The notes below the pieces were generated by a model, which worked only from the letters and a program-made list of their open reading frames with translations, searched no databases and was not told the origin of the DNA. The position numbers and the translations under genes are program-made. A DNA stretch of 64,000 nucleotides from CBDCVD01 sp965224015 (GTDB lineage: Bacteria > Pseudomonadota > Alphaproteobacteria > Rhizobiales > CBDCVD01): positions 434,001 to 498,000 of the forward strand of contig OZ245032.1 in assembly GCA_965224015.1 (NCBI GenBank), written 5' to 3'. Below, in pieces: positions 36,101 through 44,600 of the stretch (the stretch's first letter is position 1; each line of letters starts with the position of its first letter).

Positions 36101-36581
36101 TGGCCTCTGGTATCTACCGGTTGCGCATGAGGGCAACGTCAACTCTTCCATTGAAGAAGCCGAGGCAATTGGAAATCTGGTTGCGGACATACTGGCTGGA
36201 TCGCCGGAGTGGGTAAACCGCCTCAATCAAAATTCGCTACTGACGGTCGATGATATTCTGGTTATTACGCCGTATAACGCACAAGTCTACGAAATTCAGC
36301 AGCGGCTGCCGGACATTCGTGTCGGGACTGTTGATAAGTTTCAGGGTCAGGAAGCGCCCATAGCAATATATTCAACGGCCACGTCCACACAGGCAGATGC
36401 GCCGCGTGGGATGGAGTTTCTCTACAATCTCAATCGTTTCAATGTAGCGACATCGAGGGCGAAATGCGCGTGTATTCTTGTGACATCTCCCGACCTGATG
36501 GAAGCAGATTGTCGGACGCCAAGGCAGATGCAGCTTGCAAATGCATTCTGTCGTTATGCTGAGCTGGCTGTCAGAATTTGA
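33189..36581 (+). CDS. RecB-like nuclease fused to UPF1/DNA2-type helicase
   Basis: An 1130-residue protein of the TM0106-type family. The N-terminal nuclease has an early Cys (VGYLSCQALTAFD, residue 18) and CDICRWRNSC near residue 215, together able to form an Fe-S cluster as in AddB and Cas4. An RNase H-like (YprB) part follows (DIFLDFEGDAF, YNKDDCTATLHL). The helicase is SF1B: Walker A GPPGSGKTY (about 755), Walker B LIVDEAAQM, GDPQQLDQP, TWRLHPDI, VDKFQGQEAP and NVATSRAKC. It stands at the edge of the defence island, has no close partner on its strand and is convergent with the broken ardC. A role in degrading invading DNA is inferred from domains and location. Confidence 0.88.
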   Translation: MKRSDSFIIYSATDLVGYLSCQALTAFDLSVVEGKSKAPQIWNPMLEVLWERGAEHERQYVEQLINSGLTICEIAGTGIDAASIEQTLTAMKEGVDVVVQAALSQTNWVGRADVLLKVDSQSKLGNWLYEPLDTKLARETKVGTVLQLCLYADLLAKTQGVAPEHIHVVSPWTEFQPETFRYQDFAAYFRFIKRTFENYMENTDGAPYPDPKPHCDICRWRNSCDQKRRADDHLSLVANLSKAQIVELQEQGVATLAELAALPLPLQFEPTRGSKQSLEKAREQARVQLQARKTGETVFERLPVEAGFGFCLLPEPDNADIFLDFEGDAFVGEHGLEYLTGYVARNQADEWEHHAVWALNRPEERAAFEGFVDYVMARWEQNPGLHIYHYAPYEPAALKRLMGRYGSREDEIDRMLRAGLFVDLYSVVRNSIRAGIESYSIKELEPLFGYVREKPMDQANVALARLQADLELGKPEDIAEEIKADVQAYNKDDCTATLHLRDWLETLRQDAINDGEVIARPQLSEADASENLTEWIERVAALMERLTSDLSDDPESWTQEQSARWLLANVLDFHRREDKAAWWEYFRLAELSAEELMDERAGISGLNFSGKNGGTARAPIHRYTFPPQESDVRDDDSLHRAGGDKLGTVIDISIEQGFIDIKKRMDSRDLHPDAIYKHKVINAQVIKDALIRLGEFVADNGIEGEGNYQAARDLLLRLNPRGVTQPLIQEGEETLDAAKRIVCAMPTGVLPIQGPPGSGKTYAGSRMVCELVRQGKTVGVTANSHKVIRNMLDGICEAAEEEGVNVSCLQKVPELEDNQARLSFTRQNDDLLNGIGNGIDVIGATAWFWSRADAQNLVDVLIVDEAAQMSLANVLAISGAARTVVLLGDPQQLDQPVQGSHPDGTDISALTHLLSDQETIADDQGLFLEKTWRLHPDICSFTSNLFYAGKLEARDRNARQSIMSDSTVTGAGLWYLPVAHEGNVNSSIEEAEAIGNLVADILAGSPEWVNRLNQNSLLTVDDILVITPYNAQVYEIQQRLPDIRVGTVDKFQGQEAPIAIYSTATSTQADAPRGMEFLYNLNRFNVATSRAKCACILVTSPDLMEADCRTPRQMQLANAFCRYAELAVRI

Positions 36582-36631
36582 GGCTGAGCCAGCATTTTGA
36601 CACTCGTTTGAGAATTGCTAGCGCGTGATTT

Positions 36632-37336
36632 TCATGCCACCAGCGCCGCAAGAGGGGTTTCCGGTTCCTGATTGTCAAAGGCGAGGATGTAATCATTGGC
36701 CTTGCTGGCGAGGGATGCGGCTTTGAAAATGGCGCGTTTGTCCTCTTTCAGGACTTCCAGCCAGTTCGCGATATAATCCGTATGCCGCACGGTCGGCTGG
36801 ATGCTCTGGGCCGCGCAGATAAAGGCGCTGGCGATTTCCGCAACCAGTTCCTCACGGGCATAGTCGTTGGTGCCGAAATTGGTGGTCATGTTCCGGTCGA
36901 AGCGGGACTTGTGTCATGTCCAGTGACCGAGTTCATGAAAGCAAGTGCGGTAATAGTTGACCTGCTCGCGGAAGGCTGGTTGCGGCGGCACCTGTATGAA
37001 ATCCTCCGACGGCACGAAAAACGCCTTGTCGCCGCCAATGCGAAAATCGGCTCCGGTAGCCTTAATCAGGGCTTCGGCGCGGGGAATAAGTTCTCGTTCG
37101 GGAAGTGGCGGCGTATTGCGGTAAAGCGCGCCGGGCAGGCCGTCACACTGATCTATGTTGAAAACCGTGTAGCGTTTCAGGAAGCCGACACGCTGCGGGT
37201 CATCCCCGGTCTGCCGCGCTTTTTCTGCTTCCGCCTTCGGTATGAAACTGTCAGCGTAACAGACGGTCGTGCCGCGTTCGCCTTTTCTGACAGCGCCGCG
37301 ATGCGCCCGAAAGGTAGGAGAATTAGACTCAAGCAA
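36632..37336 (-). pseudogene. ardC: ArdC-type antirestriction protein, stop inside the active site region
   Basis: Two consecutive minus-strand frames make up one ArdC-like gene. The upstream part has VRKGERGTTVCYADSFIP, FLKRYTVFNIDQCDGLP and CFHELGHWT with the zincin HExxH motif. A TGA follows at once where the family has Gly. After it the frame resumes as HKSRFDRNMTTNFGTNDYARE and ELVAEIASAFICA to the normal end. The ssDNA-binding N-terminal domain is mostly missing beyond 37330. ArdC proteins protect incoming conjugative DNA from restriction. Here it adjoins a restriction operon and is inactivated by one nonsense change and a 5' deletion. Confidence 0.8.
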
Positions 37337-37610
37337 AAACCGGTAGCAAACGCATATTTGTGTCGCGCGGGTTCGAGAAAGTCTTGTTACGGATCAATCC
37401 TCTCTGGCACGCCAAAATGAGAAGCAAGTTGATTTTCGACAGTAATTTATCGATGAAGAAAATAAATCTTTTTGAACATTCATGCGCATCTATGCTCCCT
37501 GCAATGCACTGGAAGTATTCAATGAGAGATAATGGCAGTAAGAAGCAATTCAAACTTGTAGCTTGGTCAATTTTCCCGTATTTTCTCACTGATCCTCACG
37601 GGGGTGATTC

Positions 37611-37793
37611 ATGACAACCGACATGATGACGATCCGCGAAGTCGCTGAGTATCGCAAGATCGCGGAGAAGACAGCCTATCGCCTTGCTGCGGACGGTGAA
37701 TTGCCGGGCTTCAAGATTGGAGGGAGTTGGCGATTCCGAGGGAATGAAATTGACAGATGGATAGACGAGAAACAAGGCGACGCTGATGAGTAA
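37611..37793 (+). CDS. Excisionase-like helix-turn-helix protein heading the defence operon
   Basis: A 60-residue DNA-binding protein: MTIREVAEYRKIAEKTAYRL is the helix-turn-helix, and GELPGFKIGGSWRFRGNEID the wing and recognition strand of the MerR/excisionase (HTH_17) class. Its stop overlaps the ATG of res (ATGAGTAA), so the two are translationally coupled. It probably regulates the operon. Two starts are possible (37611, 37623 or 37626 for the internal Met codons); the domain is complete with any. The 274 bp upstream are AT-rich without another gene and should carry the promoter. Confidence 0.8.
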   Translation: MTTDMMTIREVAEYRKIAEKTAYRLAADGELPGFKIGGSWRFRGNEIDRWIDEKQGDADE

Positions 37794-40700
37794 TTCGTTT
37801 TTCGACGAGCCAATTCTCAACTCGCCCTACGAGGAGCCGGCGCGGCATCATGCGCTTGATGGGGAAGGTCAACCGACCGATCTGCCGCCGATCTCGGGGC
37901 GTCGTCCGTCGGCGCTCCTTTCTCCGGTTCCGAAACCGAAAAAGCGCCGCTCTCGACAATCCAACGATGAACAACAAAAGCTGAAATTATACGTGGATGA
38001 CGGCATATCGTCGGAGGATCAGGAATATAACCCGACGCCGATAATCAATGATATTCGCACGCAGCTAAAGCAGTGGAGATCTGTCTCCAATCCGCAAGAT
38101 TGGGGCGTGACGCCGGCGACTGCTCGATTGCTTCAACACTGGCGGAGCCATGAATTTCAGGGCATCCGCCCGTTCTTTTGTCAGGTTGAAGCCGTTGAAA
38201 CCATTATCTGGCTGACTGAAGTTGCTCGCAGGAATACGCGCTACAAGCGGTTCTGGAATCACATTGACAGCGCAAATGCGGGCGCCAATCCCGAACTTTT
38301 GCGACTGGCGCTGAAAATGGCGACCGGCGCCGGTAAAACGACTGTAATGGCCATGCTGATTGCCTGGCAGACAATCAATGCGGTCCGATCGCCAGCCAGC
38401 AAACTCTTCACGCGCGGATTCCTGATCGTTGCTCCAGGCATTACGATCAAGGATCGCCTTCGTGTTCTGCAGCCAGGCGATCCGGACAGTTACTATGAGA
38501 GTCGGGAACTTGTTCCCCCGGATATGCTGACCGATCTCGCAAAGGCCAAGATCGTCATCACCAACTATCACGCTTTTCAGTTGCGTGAGTTGATGAACGC
38601 CAACAAGACGACACGATCCCTGCTGCAAGGCCGTGCGGATCCTGTTCAGAGCAAAGAGACGGAAGGGCAAATGGTTCGCCGCGTTGCGGATGAACTCATG
38701 GGGATCAAGGATATTGTCGTCATCAACGATGAAGCGCATCATTGTTACCGTGAAAAGCCGGATGGTGAGGCAGAAAAGCTCACCGGCGATGCGCGCAAGG
38801 AAGCCGAGGAAAACAGCAAGGCCGCGCGTCTTTGGATCAATGGCATTGAAGCCTTCAAGCGTAAACTCGGTGTCCGCATTGTTTACGACCTGTCCGCCAC
38901 GCCCTTCTTCCTGAGCGGCTCCGGATGGGCGGAAGGAACACTCTTTCCCTGGACGATCAGCGATTTCTCGCTCATGGACGCCATTGAGTGCGGCATCGTC
39001 AAACTGCCGCGTATTCCGGTGGATGATAATATCCCCGGTGCGGAAATGCCCATTTTCCGTGATCTATGGAAGCATATCGGCAAGGACATGCCCAAAAGGG
39101 GCGGCCTGACTGCTGATCCAAATGCCATTCCTGACAAGTTAAAGACGGCGCTTCACTCGCTCTATGGACATTATGAAAAAGTTGCCGATGCCTGGGAGCG
39201 CGAAGGCATTGATATTCCTCCCGTCTTTATCGTGGTGTGCAGCAACACGACCACATCCAGGCTGGTTTATGAATGGATATCCGGCTGGCAGCGCGACAAT
39301 GAGGACGGGGAGCCCATAACCCGGCATCGCGGAAACCTGCCGCTCTTTCGTAATTTCGACCAGTATGACGAGCCGCTGGCAAAGCCGAACACACTCCTCA
39401 TCGACAGTCGCCAGATCGAAAGCGGCGAGCTCGACAGGAATTTCCGCGCCATGGCGGCGCCTGAGATCGAAAAATTCAGGCGGGAACGGAAACAGCGCGG
39501 CGAACACGGAGAAATTTCCGATTCCGAACTTCTGCGGGAAGTGATGAACACCGTCGGCAAGAAGGAAAGGCTTGGAGAGCAAATTCGCTGCGTCGTATCC
39601 GTTTCCATGCTGACAGAAGGGTGGGACGCCAACACGGTGACGCATATTCTCGGGGTCCGCGCATTTGGCACACAGCTATTGTGCGAACAGGTTGTCGGCC
39701 GCGGCCTGCGCCGTCTCAGTTACGAACTCAATCAAGACGGGCTCTTCGACAGTGAATATGCTGATATTCTTGGCATCCCCTTCAATTTTACCGCCAGGCC
39801 TGTCGTCGCGCCGCCGAAAGCGCCGAAGAAAACGACTCATGTAAAGGCGCTGAAGGAGCGGCAGGCGTTGGAAATCTCGTTTCCCCGTATCATCGGCTAT
39901 CGCGTGGACTTACCCGAGGAGCGGCTGCAAGCAGAGTTTACCGACGAGTCCTCTTATGTGATCGATCATGAAATGATCGGGGCCAGCCAGACCGATATGT
40001 CCGGCATTGTGGGCGAGGGGCATACGCTCTCACTGAAAGAAGCACAGAATCTAAGACCCAGCACCATCGCCATGAATCTGGCAAAGGATGTGCTGAACCG
40101 TCACTTTATCGATGCGGACGGCGAGGCCAAATACCACCTTTTCGGTCAAATCATGGGGATATGCCGGCGCTGGATTGACGAGGGCTATCTGAAATGTCCG
40201 GGAGATACCGAACCCTGGATGTTGAGTTTCTATCCGGAGATTGCGGCTCAGGCGACGGAGAGGATTGTCACCGCCATCGTTCGCGCCCGCGGCGGAGAGG
40301 CCCGGGTTAAAGCGGTCATCGACCCCTACAATCCGACGGGTTCAACGCGGCATGTGGGCTTCACCACGACCAGGGACGTGCGGCAAACCGATCCGCGCAA
40401 ATGTCATGTAAATTATGTGGTCAGCGACAGCGATTGGGAGGCGGAATTCGCCCGCGCTGCCGAGAACCACGCCCGGGTCCTGTCCTATGTGAAAAATCAG
40501 GGTCTGGGCTTCACTATTCCCTATAAGGACGGCAGTGTCGCTCGTAACTATGTGCCGGACTTTATTGTTCAGGTGGATGACGGGCGCGGGCGCGATGATC
40601 CGCTGAACCTCATCATCGAGATCAAGGGTATGAAGAATGAGCAGGTGAAGCTCAAGAAAGAGACGATAACCGGGAAATGGGTTCCGGGCGTGAATGCGCT

Positions 40701-40830
40701 CGGCGTCTATGGCCGCTGGGCGTTCGATCAGTTTGATAGTGTTTATGAGATTGATCGGGAGTTTCGGGCACTGATTGAGCGTGCCATGCACCAAACCCAC
40801 CCCAACCCTCCCTTAACAGGGAGGGAGTAG
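37786..40830 (+). CDS. Type III-like restriction enzyme, Res subunit
   Basis: A 1014-residue SF2 helicase-nuclease of the BPTD_3080-like restriction endonuclease family. Walker A is KMATGAGKTTVMAML (about residue 178), Walker B is INDEAHHCY (about 314), motif III is DLSATPFF (about 370), motif VI is QVVGRGLRRLS (about 636). The C-terminal nuclease motif is RNYVPDFIVQV ... LIIEIKGMK (about 923-950), a PD-(D/E)XK pattern. It would translocate on and cut DNA at sites lacking methylation by the Mod protein encoded next. The last residues (NPPLTGRE) come from the palindromic repeat array that starts there, so the natural C-terminus has probably been replaced by repeat sequence. Confidence 0.9.
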   Translation: MSNSFFDEPILNSPYEEPARHHALDGEGQPTDLPPISGRRPSALLSPVPKPKKRRSRQSNDEQQKLKLYVDDGISSEDQEYNPTPIINDIRTQLKQWRSVSNPQDWGVTPATARLLQHWRSHEFQGIRPFFCQVEAVETIIWLTEVARRNTRYKRFWNHIDSANAGANPELLRLALKMATGAGKTTVMAMLIAWQTINAVRSPASKLFTRGFLIVAPGITIKDRLRVLQPGDPDSYYESRELVPPDMLTDLAKAKIVITNYHAFQLRELMNANKTTRSLLQGRADPVQSKETEGQMVRRVADELMGIKDIVVINDEAHHCYREKPDGEAEKLTGDARKEAEENSKAARLWINGIEAFKRKLGVRIVYDLSATPFFLSGSGWAEGTLFPWTISDFSLMDAIECGIVKLPRIPVDDNIPGAEMPIFRDLWKHIGKDMPKRGGLTADPNAIPDKLKTALHSLYGHYEKVADAWEREGIDIPPVFIVVCSNTTTSRLVYEWISGWQRDNEDGEPITRHRGNLPLFRNFDQYDEPLAKPNTLLIDSRQIESGELDRNFRAMAAPEIEKFRRERKQRGEHGEISDSELLREVMNTVGKKERLGEQIRCVVSVSMLTEGWDANTVTHILGVRAFGTQLLCEQVVGRGLRRLSYELNQDGLFDSEYADILGIPFNFTARPVVAPPKAPKKTTHVKALKERQALEISFPRIIGYRVDLPEERLQAEFTDESSYVIDHEMIGASQTDMSGIVGEGHTLSLKEAQNLRPSTIAMNLAKDVLNRHFIDADGEAKYHLFGQIMGICRRWIDEGYLKCPGDTEPWMLSFYPEIAAQATERIVTAIVRARGGEARVKAVIDPYNPTGSTRHVGFTTTRDVRQTDPRKCHVNYVVSDSDWEAEFARAAENHARVLSYVKNQGLGFTIPYKDGSVARNYVPDFIVQVDDGRGRDDPLNLIIEIKGMKNEQVKLKKETITGKWVPGVNALGVYGRWAFDQFDSVYEIDREFRALIERAMHQTHPNPPLTGRE

Positions 40831-41490
40831 ATGAAGGAACCTCTCTTATCAGAGAGGGAGCAGATGAAGGAACCTCCCTTATCAGGGAGGGAGTAGATGA
40901 AGGAACCTCTCTTATCAGAGAGGGAGCAGATGAAGGAACCTCCCTTATCAGGGAGGGAGTAGATGAAGGAACCTCTCTTATCAGAGAGGGAGTAGATGAA
41001 GGAACCTCTCTTATCAGAGAGGGAGCAGATGAAGGAACCTCTCTTGTCAGAGAGGGAGTAGATGAAGGAACCTCTCTTATCAGAGAGGGAGCAGATGAAG
41101 GAACCTCTCTTATCAGAGAGGGAGCAGATGAAGGAACCTCCCTTATCAGGGAGGGAGTAGATGAATGAACCTCTCTTATCAGAGAGGGAGCAGATGAAGG
41201 AACCTCCCTTATCAGAGAGGGAGCAGATGAAGGAACCTCTCTTATCAGGGAGAGAGCAGATGAAGGAACCTCTCTTATCAGAGAGGGAGCAGATGAAGGA
41301 ACCTTCCTTGTCAGGGAGGGAGCAGATGGAGGAATCTCCCTTATCAGGGAGGGAGTAGATGAAGGAACCTCTCTTATCAGAGAGGGAGTAGATGAAGGAA
41401 CCTCTCTTATCAGAGAGGGAGCAGATGAAGGAACCTCCCTTGTCAGGGAGGGAGCAGATGGAGGAACCTCCCTTATCAGGGAGGGAGAAA
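40799..41490 (+). repeat. Element C: 33-bp tandem array of palindromes between res and mod
   Basis: Twenty full 33-bp units from 40831 to 41490, plus a partial unit in the res end. Each unit is ATGAAGGAACC, then the palindromic core CTCTCTTATCAGAGAG or CTCCCTTATCAGGGAG, then GGAG and TAG or CAG. The two core versions differ on both arms in a matched way, so pairing is kept in most units; a few mixed units exist near 41200-41260. There are no unique spacers. Because 33 is a multiple of three, long frames without stops appear on the minus strand; they are not taken as genes. Confidence 0.9.
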
Positions 41491-41646
41491 GCAAGTCCCC
41501 TTGCAGCCACAAAGCCCTTCCTGATAAGGGCACAATGACAAAGCCCCCCTGATAAGGGCACAATGACAAAGCCCTTCCTGATAAGGGCACAGCCACACAC
41601 CCCCCCTGATAAGGGGGGTATGGGGGGTTAGGAAGGAGTTCGCTTA
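41491..41646 (+). repeat. Second set of TGATAAGG palindromes before mod
   Basis: Three copies of a roughly 30-base unit with CCCTTCCTGATAAGGGC (third base pairs variable) are followed by CCCCCCTGATAAGGGGGG, which is a related, near-perfect palindrome. The mod ATG follows at 41647 after GGAAGGAG. If res and mod are co-transcribed, this part of the message would be highly folded. Confidence 0.75.
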
Positions 41647-44600
41647 ATGGCGAGACGAACAAAAAAGGGACCGAAACAGGTTGAAACGCTTACGCACGAC
41701 AAAGCCAGGCGCCGGAATATTCCGACGGCGGAGTTACAGTCCATGGCCGAACGGCTGGAGGAGCAAGACCCGTTCGAACCGGTAATCTATGAACGCGCTT
41801 ATCCGTTGGCACAGGGAGAGACGTGGGAGCGCGATGAAGACCTCGACCCGCAAATTGTCTGGAAGGGAACCAGCATTCGTCTGACCAAGGAACAGATTGA
41901 CGCGCTGAAGGCGGGCGAAAAAATTGAATTGGGCGACGCGCAACTGGTCTGGCGCGGCAAGGATACCCAGGACTGGTCAGATCTCGTGGTGCAGGCGCCG
42001 CCGATCTATGTGCAGGAAAAAATCCACCCGAAACACATTATCGAAAACCTCAAGCGCCAGACGAGAAAGCGGCGCAACGAGGACCGCGATGCCCTTGATC
42101 TGTTTGGCGATTTCAACGGGCTCGACCTGGAAGCGAAAACCGAATTCTATCAGCACGACCAGAACTGGTCCAACCGCATGATCCTGGGCGACAGCCTGCA
42201 GGTGATGGCGAGTCTGGCCGAGCGCGAAGCCTTACGCGGCAAGGTGCAGTGCATTTATTTCGATCCGCCCTATGGGATCAAATTCAATTCCAATTGGCAG
42301 GTTTCAACCCGCAGCCGCGACGTGAAGGACGGCAAGCTGGAACAGATCACGCGAGAACCTGAGCAAGTAAAGGCGTTTCGCGACACCTGGAAGGACGGTA
42401 TTCACAGCTACCTCACCTACTTGCGCGATCGATTAACGGCAATGCGGGATCTGCTTACCGACAGTGGATCGATCTTTGTCCAAATTGGCGACGAGAACGT
42501 CCACCGCGTCAGAACGCTCATGGATGAAGTATTCGGCGAAAACAATTTTCTCAGCCTGATCGCTATTCAAACAACCTCTGGGTTCCAGGCCGAATTCCTG
42601 GGTAACATGTCAGACTTCGTAATTTGGTACGCTCGCGACAAATCCAGGTGCCGAATCAACACTCCGTTCTATCGAAAGAGCTTTGAACTCGGCCAAGGCA
42701 ATGCGCGTTGGCTCATGTTCGATGACTTCACCTATCGAGGTGTATCTGCTGCCGAAATGCGCGGTGAGGCAAACATACCTTCTGACACAAAGCCATATAT
42801 GCCCGGGGACCTCGCTTCTCAGGGCAAGGCAAAAGGTAGGCAGCCGTTTGAATTTAGAGATAAGTCCTACGACCCTTGGGACAAGAACTCCCATTGGAAG
42901 GCAAATTACCCTGATGGGATGGATCGCCTCGCAAAGGCTGAACGTATCCACGTTGCTGAAAACTCAATCCGCTATGTGAGGTATCACACCGACTTTGACG
43001 TTGCGGTGCATGGGAACATCTGGACTGACACGGGTACAGGCAACTTCACCGATGAGAAAATCTATGTCGTCCAGACGAACACCAAAGTCATCGAGCGATG
43101 CATTCAGATGGCTTCCAATCCAGGTGATCTTGTCTTTGATCCCACGTGCGGTTCAGGCACCACTGCGACCGTCGCTGAGCAATGGGGGCGGCGGTGGATC
43201 ACCATCGATACTTCCCGTGTGGCTCTTGCGCTGGCCCGCACGCGATTGATGAGTGCGCGCTATCCTTACTACTTGCTCGCTGATACACCACAGGGACGCG
43301 AAAAAGAGCAGGATGTTTCAGGTATGATTCAACCTGATACGCCAACCCACAATGACATTCGTCAGGGTTTCGTCTATGAACGTGCCCCACATATCATGCT
43401 CAAGACAATTGCCAACAACGCCGAAATCGACGTGATCTGGGAGAAATGGCAGGAAACCCTGGAGCCACTGCGCAAAGAGCTGAATGATATGCTGGGCTTG
43501 ACTAACCCTCCCCACCCCTCCCTTATCAGGGAGGGAGAAAAGGGGGGTGCTGCATTTAACTCTCCCCCTGATAAGGTAGTTGCTGCATCTAACCCTCCCC
43601 ACCCCTCCCTTGTCAGGGAGGGAGAAAAGGGGGTTGCAGCATTTAACTCTCCCCCTAATAAGGGGGTTGCAGCATTTAACTCTCCCCACCCCTCCCTTAT
43701 CAGGGAGGGAGAAAAGGGGGTTGCTGCATTTAACTCTCCCCCTAATAAGGGGGTTGCAGCATTTAACTCTCCCCACCCCTCCCTTGCCAGGGAGGGAGAA
43801 AAGGGGGTTGCTGCATCTAACCTTCCCCACCCCTCCCTTGTCAGGGAGGGAGAAAAGGGGGATGCAGCATCTAACCCTCCCCCTGATAAGAGGGTTGCAG
43901 CATCTAACCCTCCCCACCCCTCCCTTGTCAGGGAGGGAGAAAAGGGGGTTGCAGCATCTAACCCTCCCCACCCCTCCCTTATCAGGGAGGGAGAAAAGGG
44001 GGATGCAGCATCTAACCCTCCCCACCCCTCCCTTATCAGGGAGGGAGAAAAGGGGGATGCAGCATCTAACCTTCCCCCTGATAAGGGGGATCGAGGGGGT
44101 TTGCGTGTTTATATTCCCTATAGCCCGGAGCTGAAGGAAAAGGCCCGTGAACTTCGCAAAAATACAACACCGGCGGAAAAGAAGTTGTGGCGGGAGGTGC
44201 TGTCAGCAAGGCAATTGCAAGGTTATAAATTTCTACGCCAGAAACCTTTGGATAAATATATTGTTGATTTTTATTGTGCGGAATTGCTGTTGGCAATTGA
44301 AGTCGATGGGGACACGCACGCTTCGCAAATCGGGTATGACGAGCAGCGCGCAGCACAACTGGCCGAATTCGGGATTACAGTGATCCGGTACACTAACGCG
44401 GACGTGTTGAACAATATTGCGGGCGTATATGAGGATTTAACGCGCAAGATAAATCTGCGTAAATCAATCCACCACCCCGAGTCTTTTTTGTCACAGAGGC
44501 AGGAAGGGACAACTCCTCCCCCTAATAAGGGGGTTGCTGCATCTAACCCTCCCCACCCCTCCCTTGTCAGGGAGGGAGAAAAGGGGGTTGCAGCATCTAA

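Noticed and set aside
40831..41490. CRISPR array
   Set aside because: Regular 33-bp spacing, but units are joined without unique spacers, and no cas genes are nearby.
40652..41662. Long minus-strand frames (336 and 285 codons) of repeated Pro-Ser-Leu-Ile-Arg-Glu-Val
   Set aside because: They are a by-product of a 33-bp tandem repeat whose length is a multiple of three, antisense to the res end; no start signal or domain.
43318..44025. Minus-strand frame of repeated CNPLFSLPDKGGVGR units
   Set aside because: Antisense of the palindromic repeats within mod.
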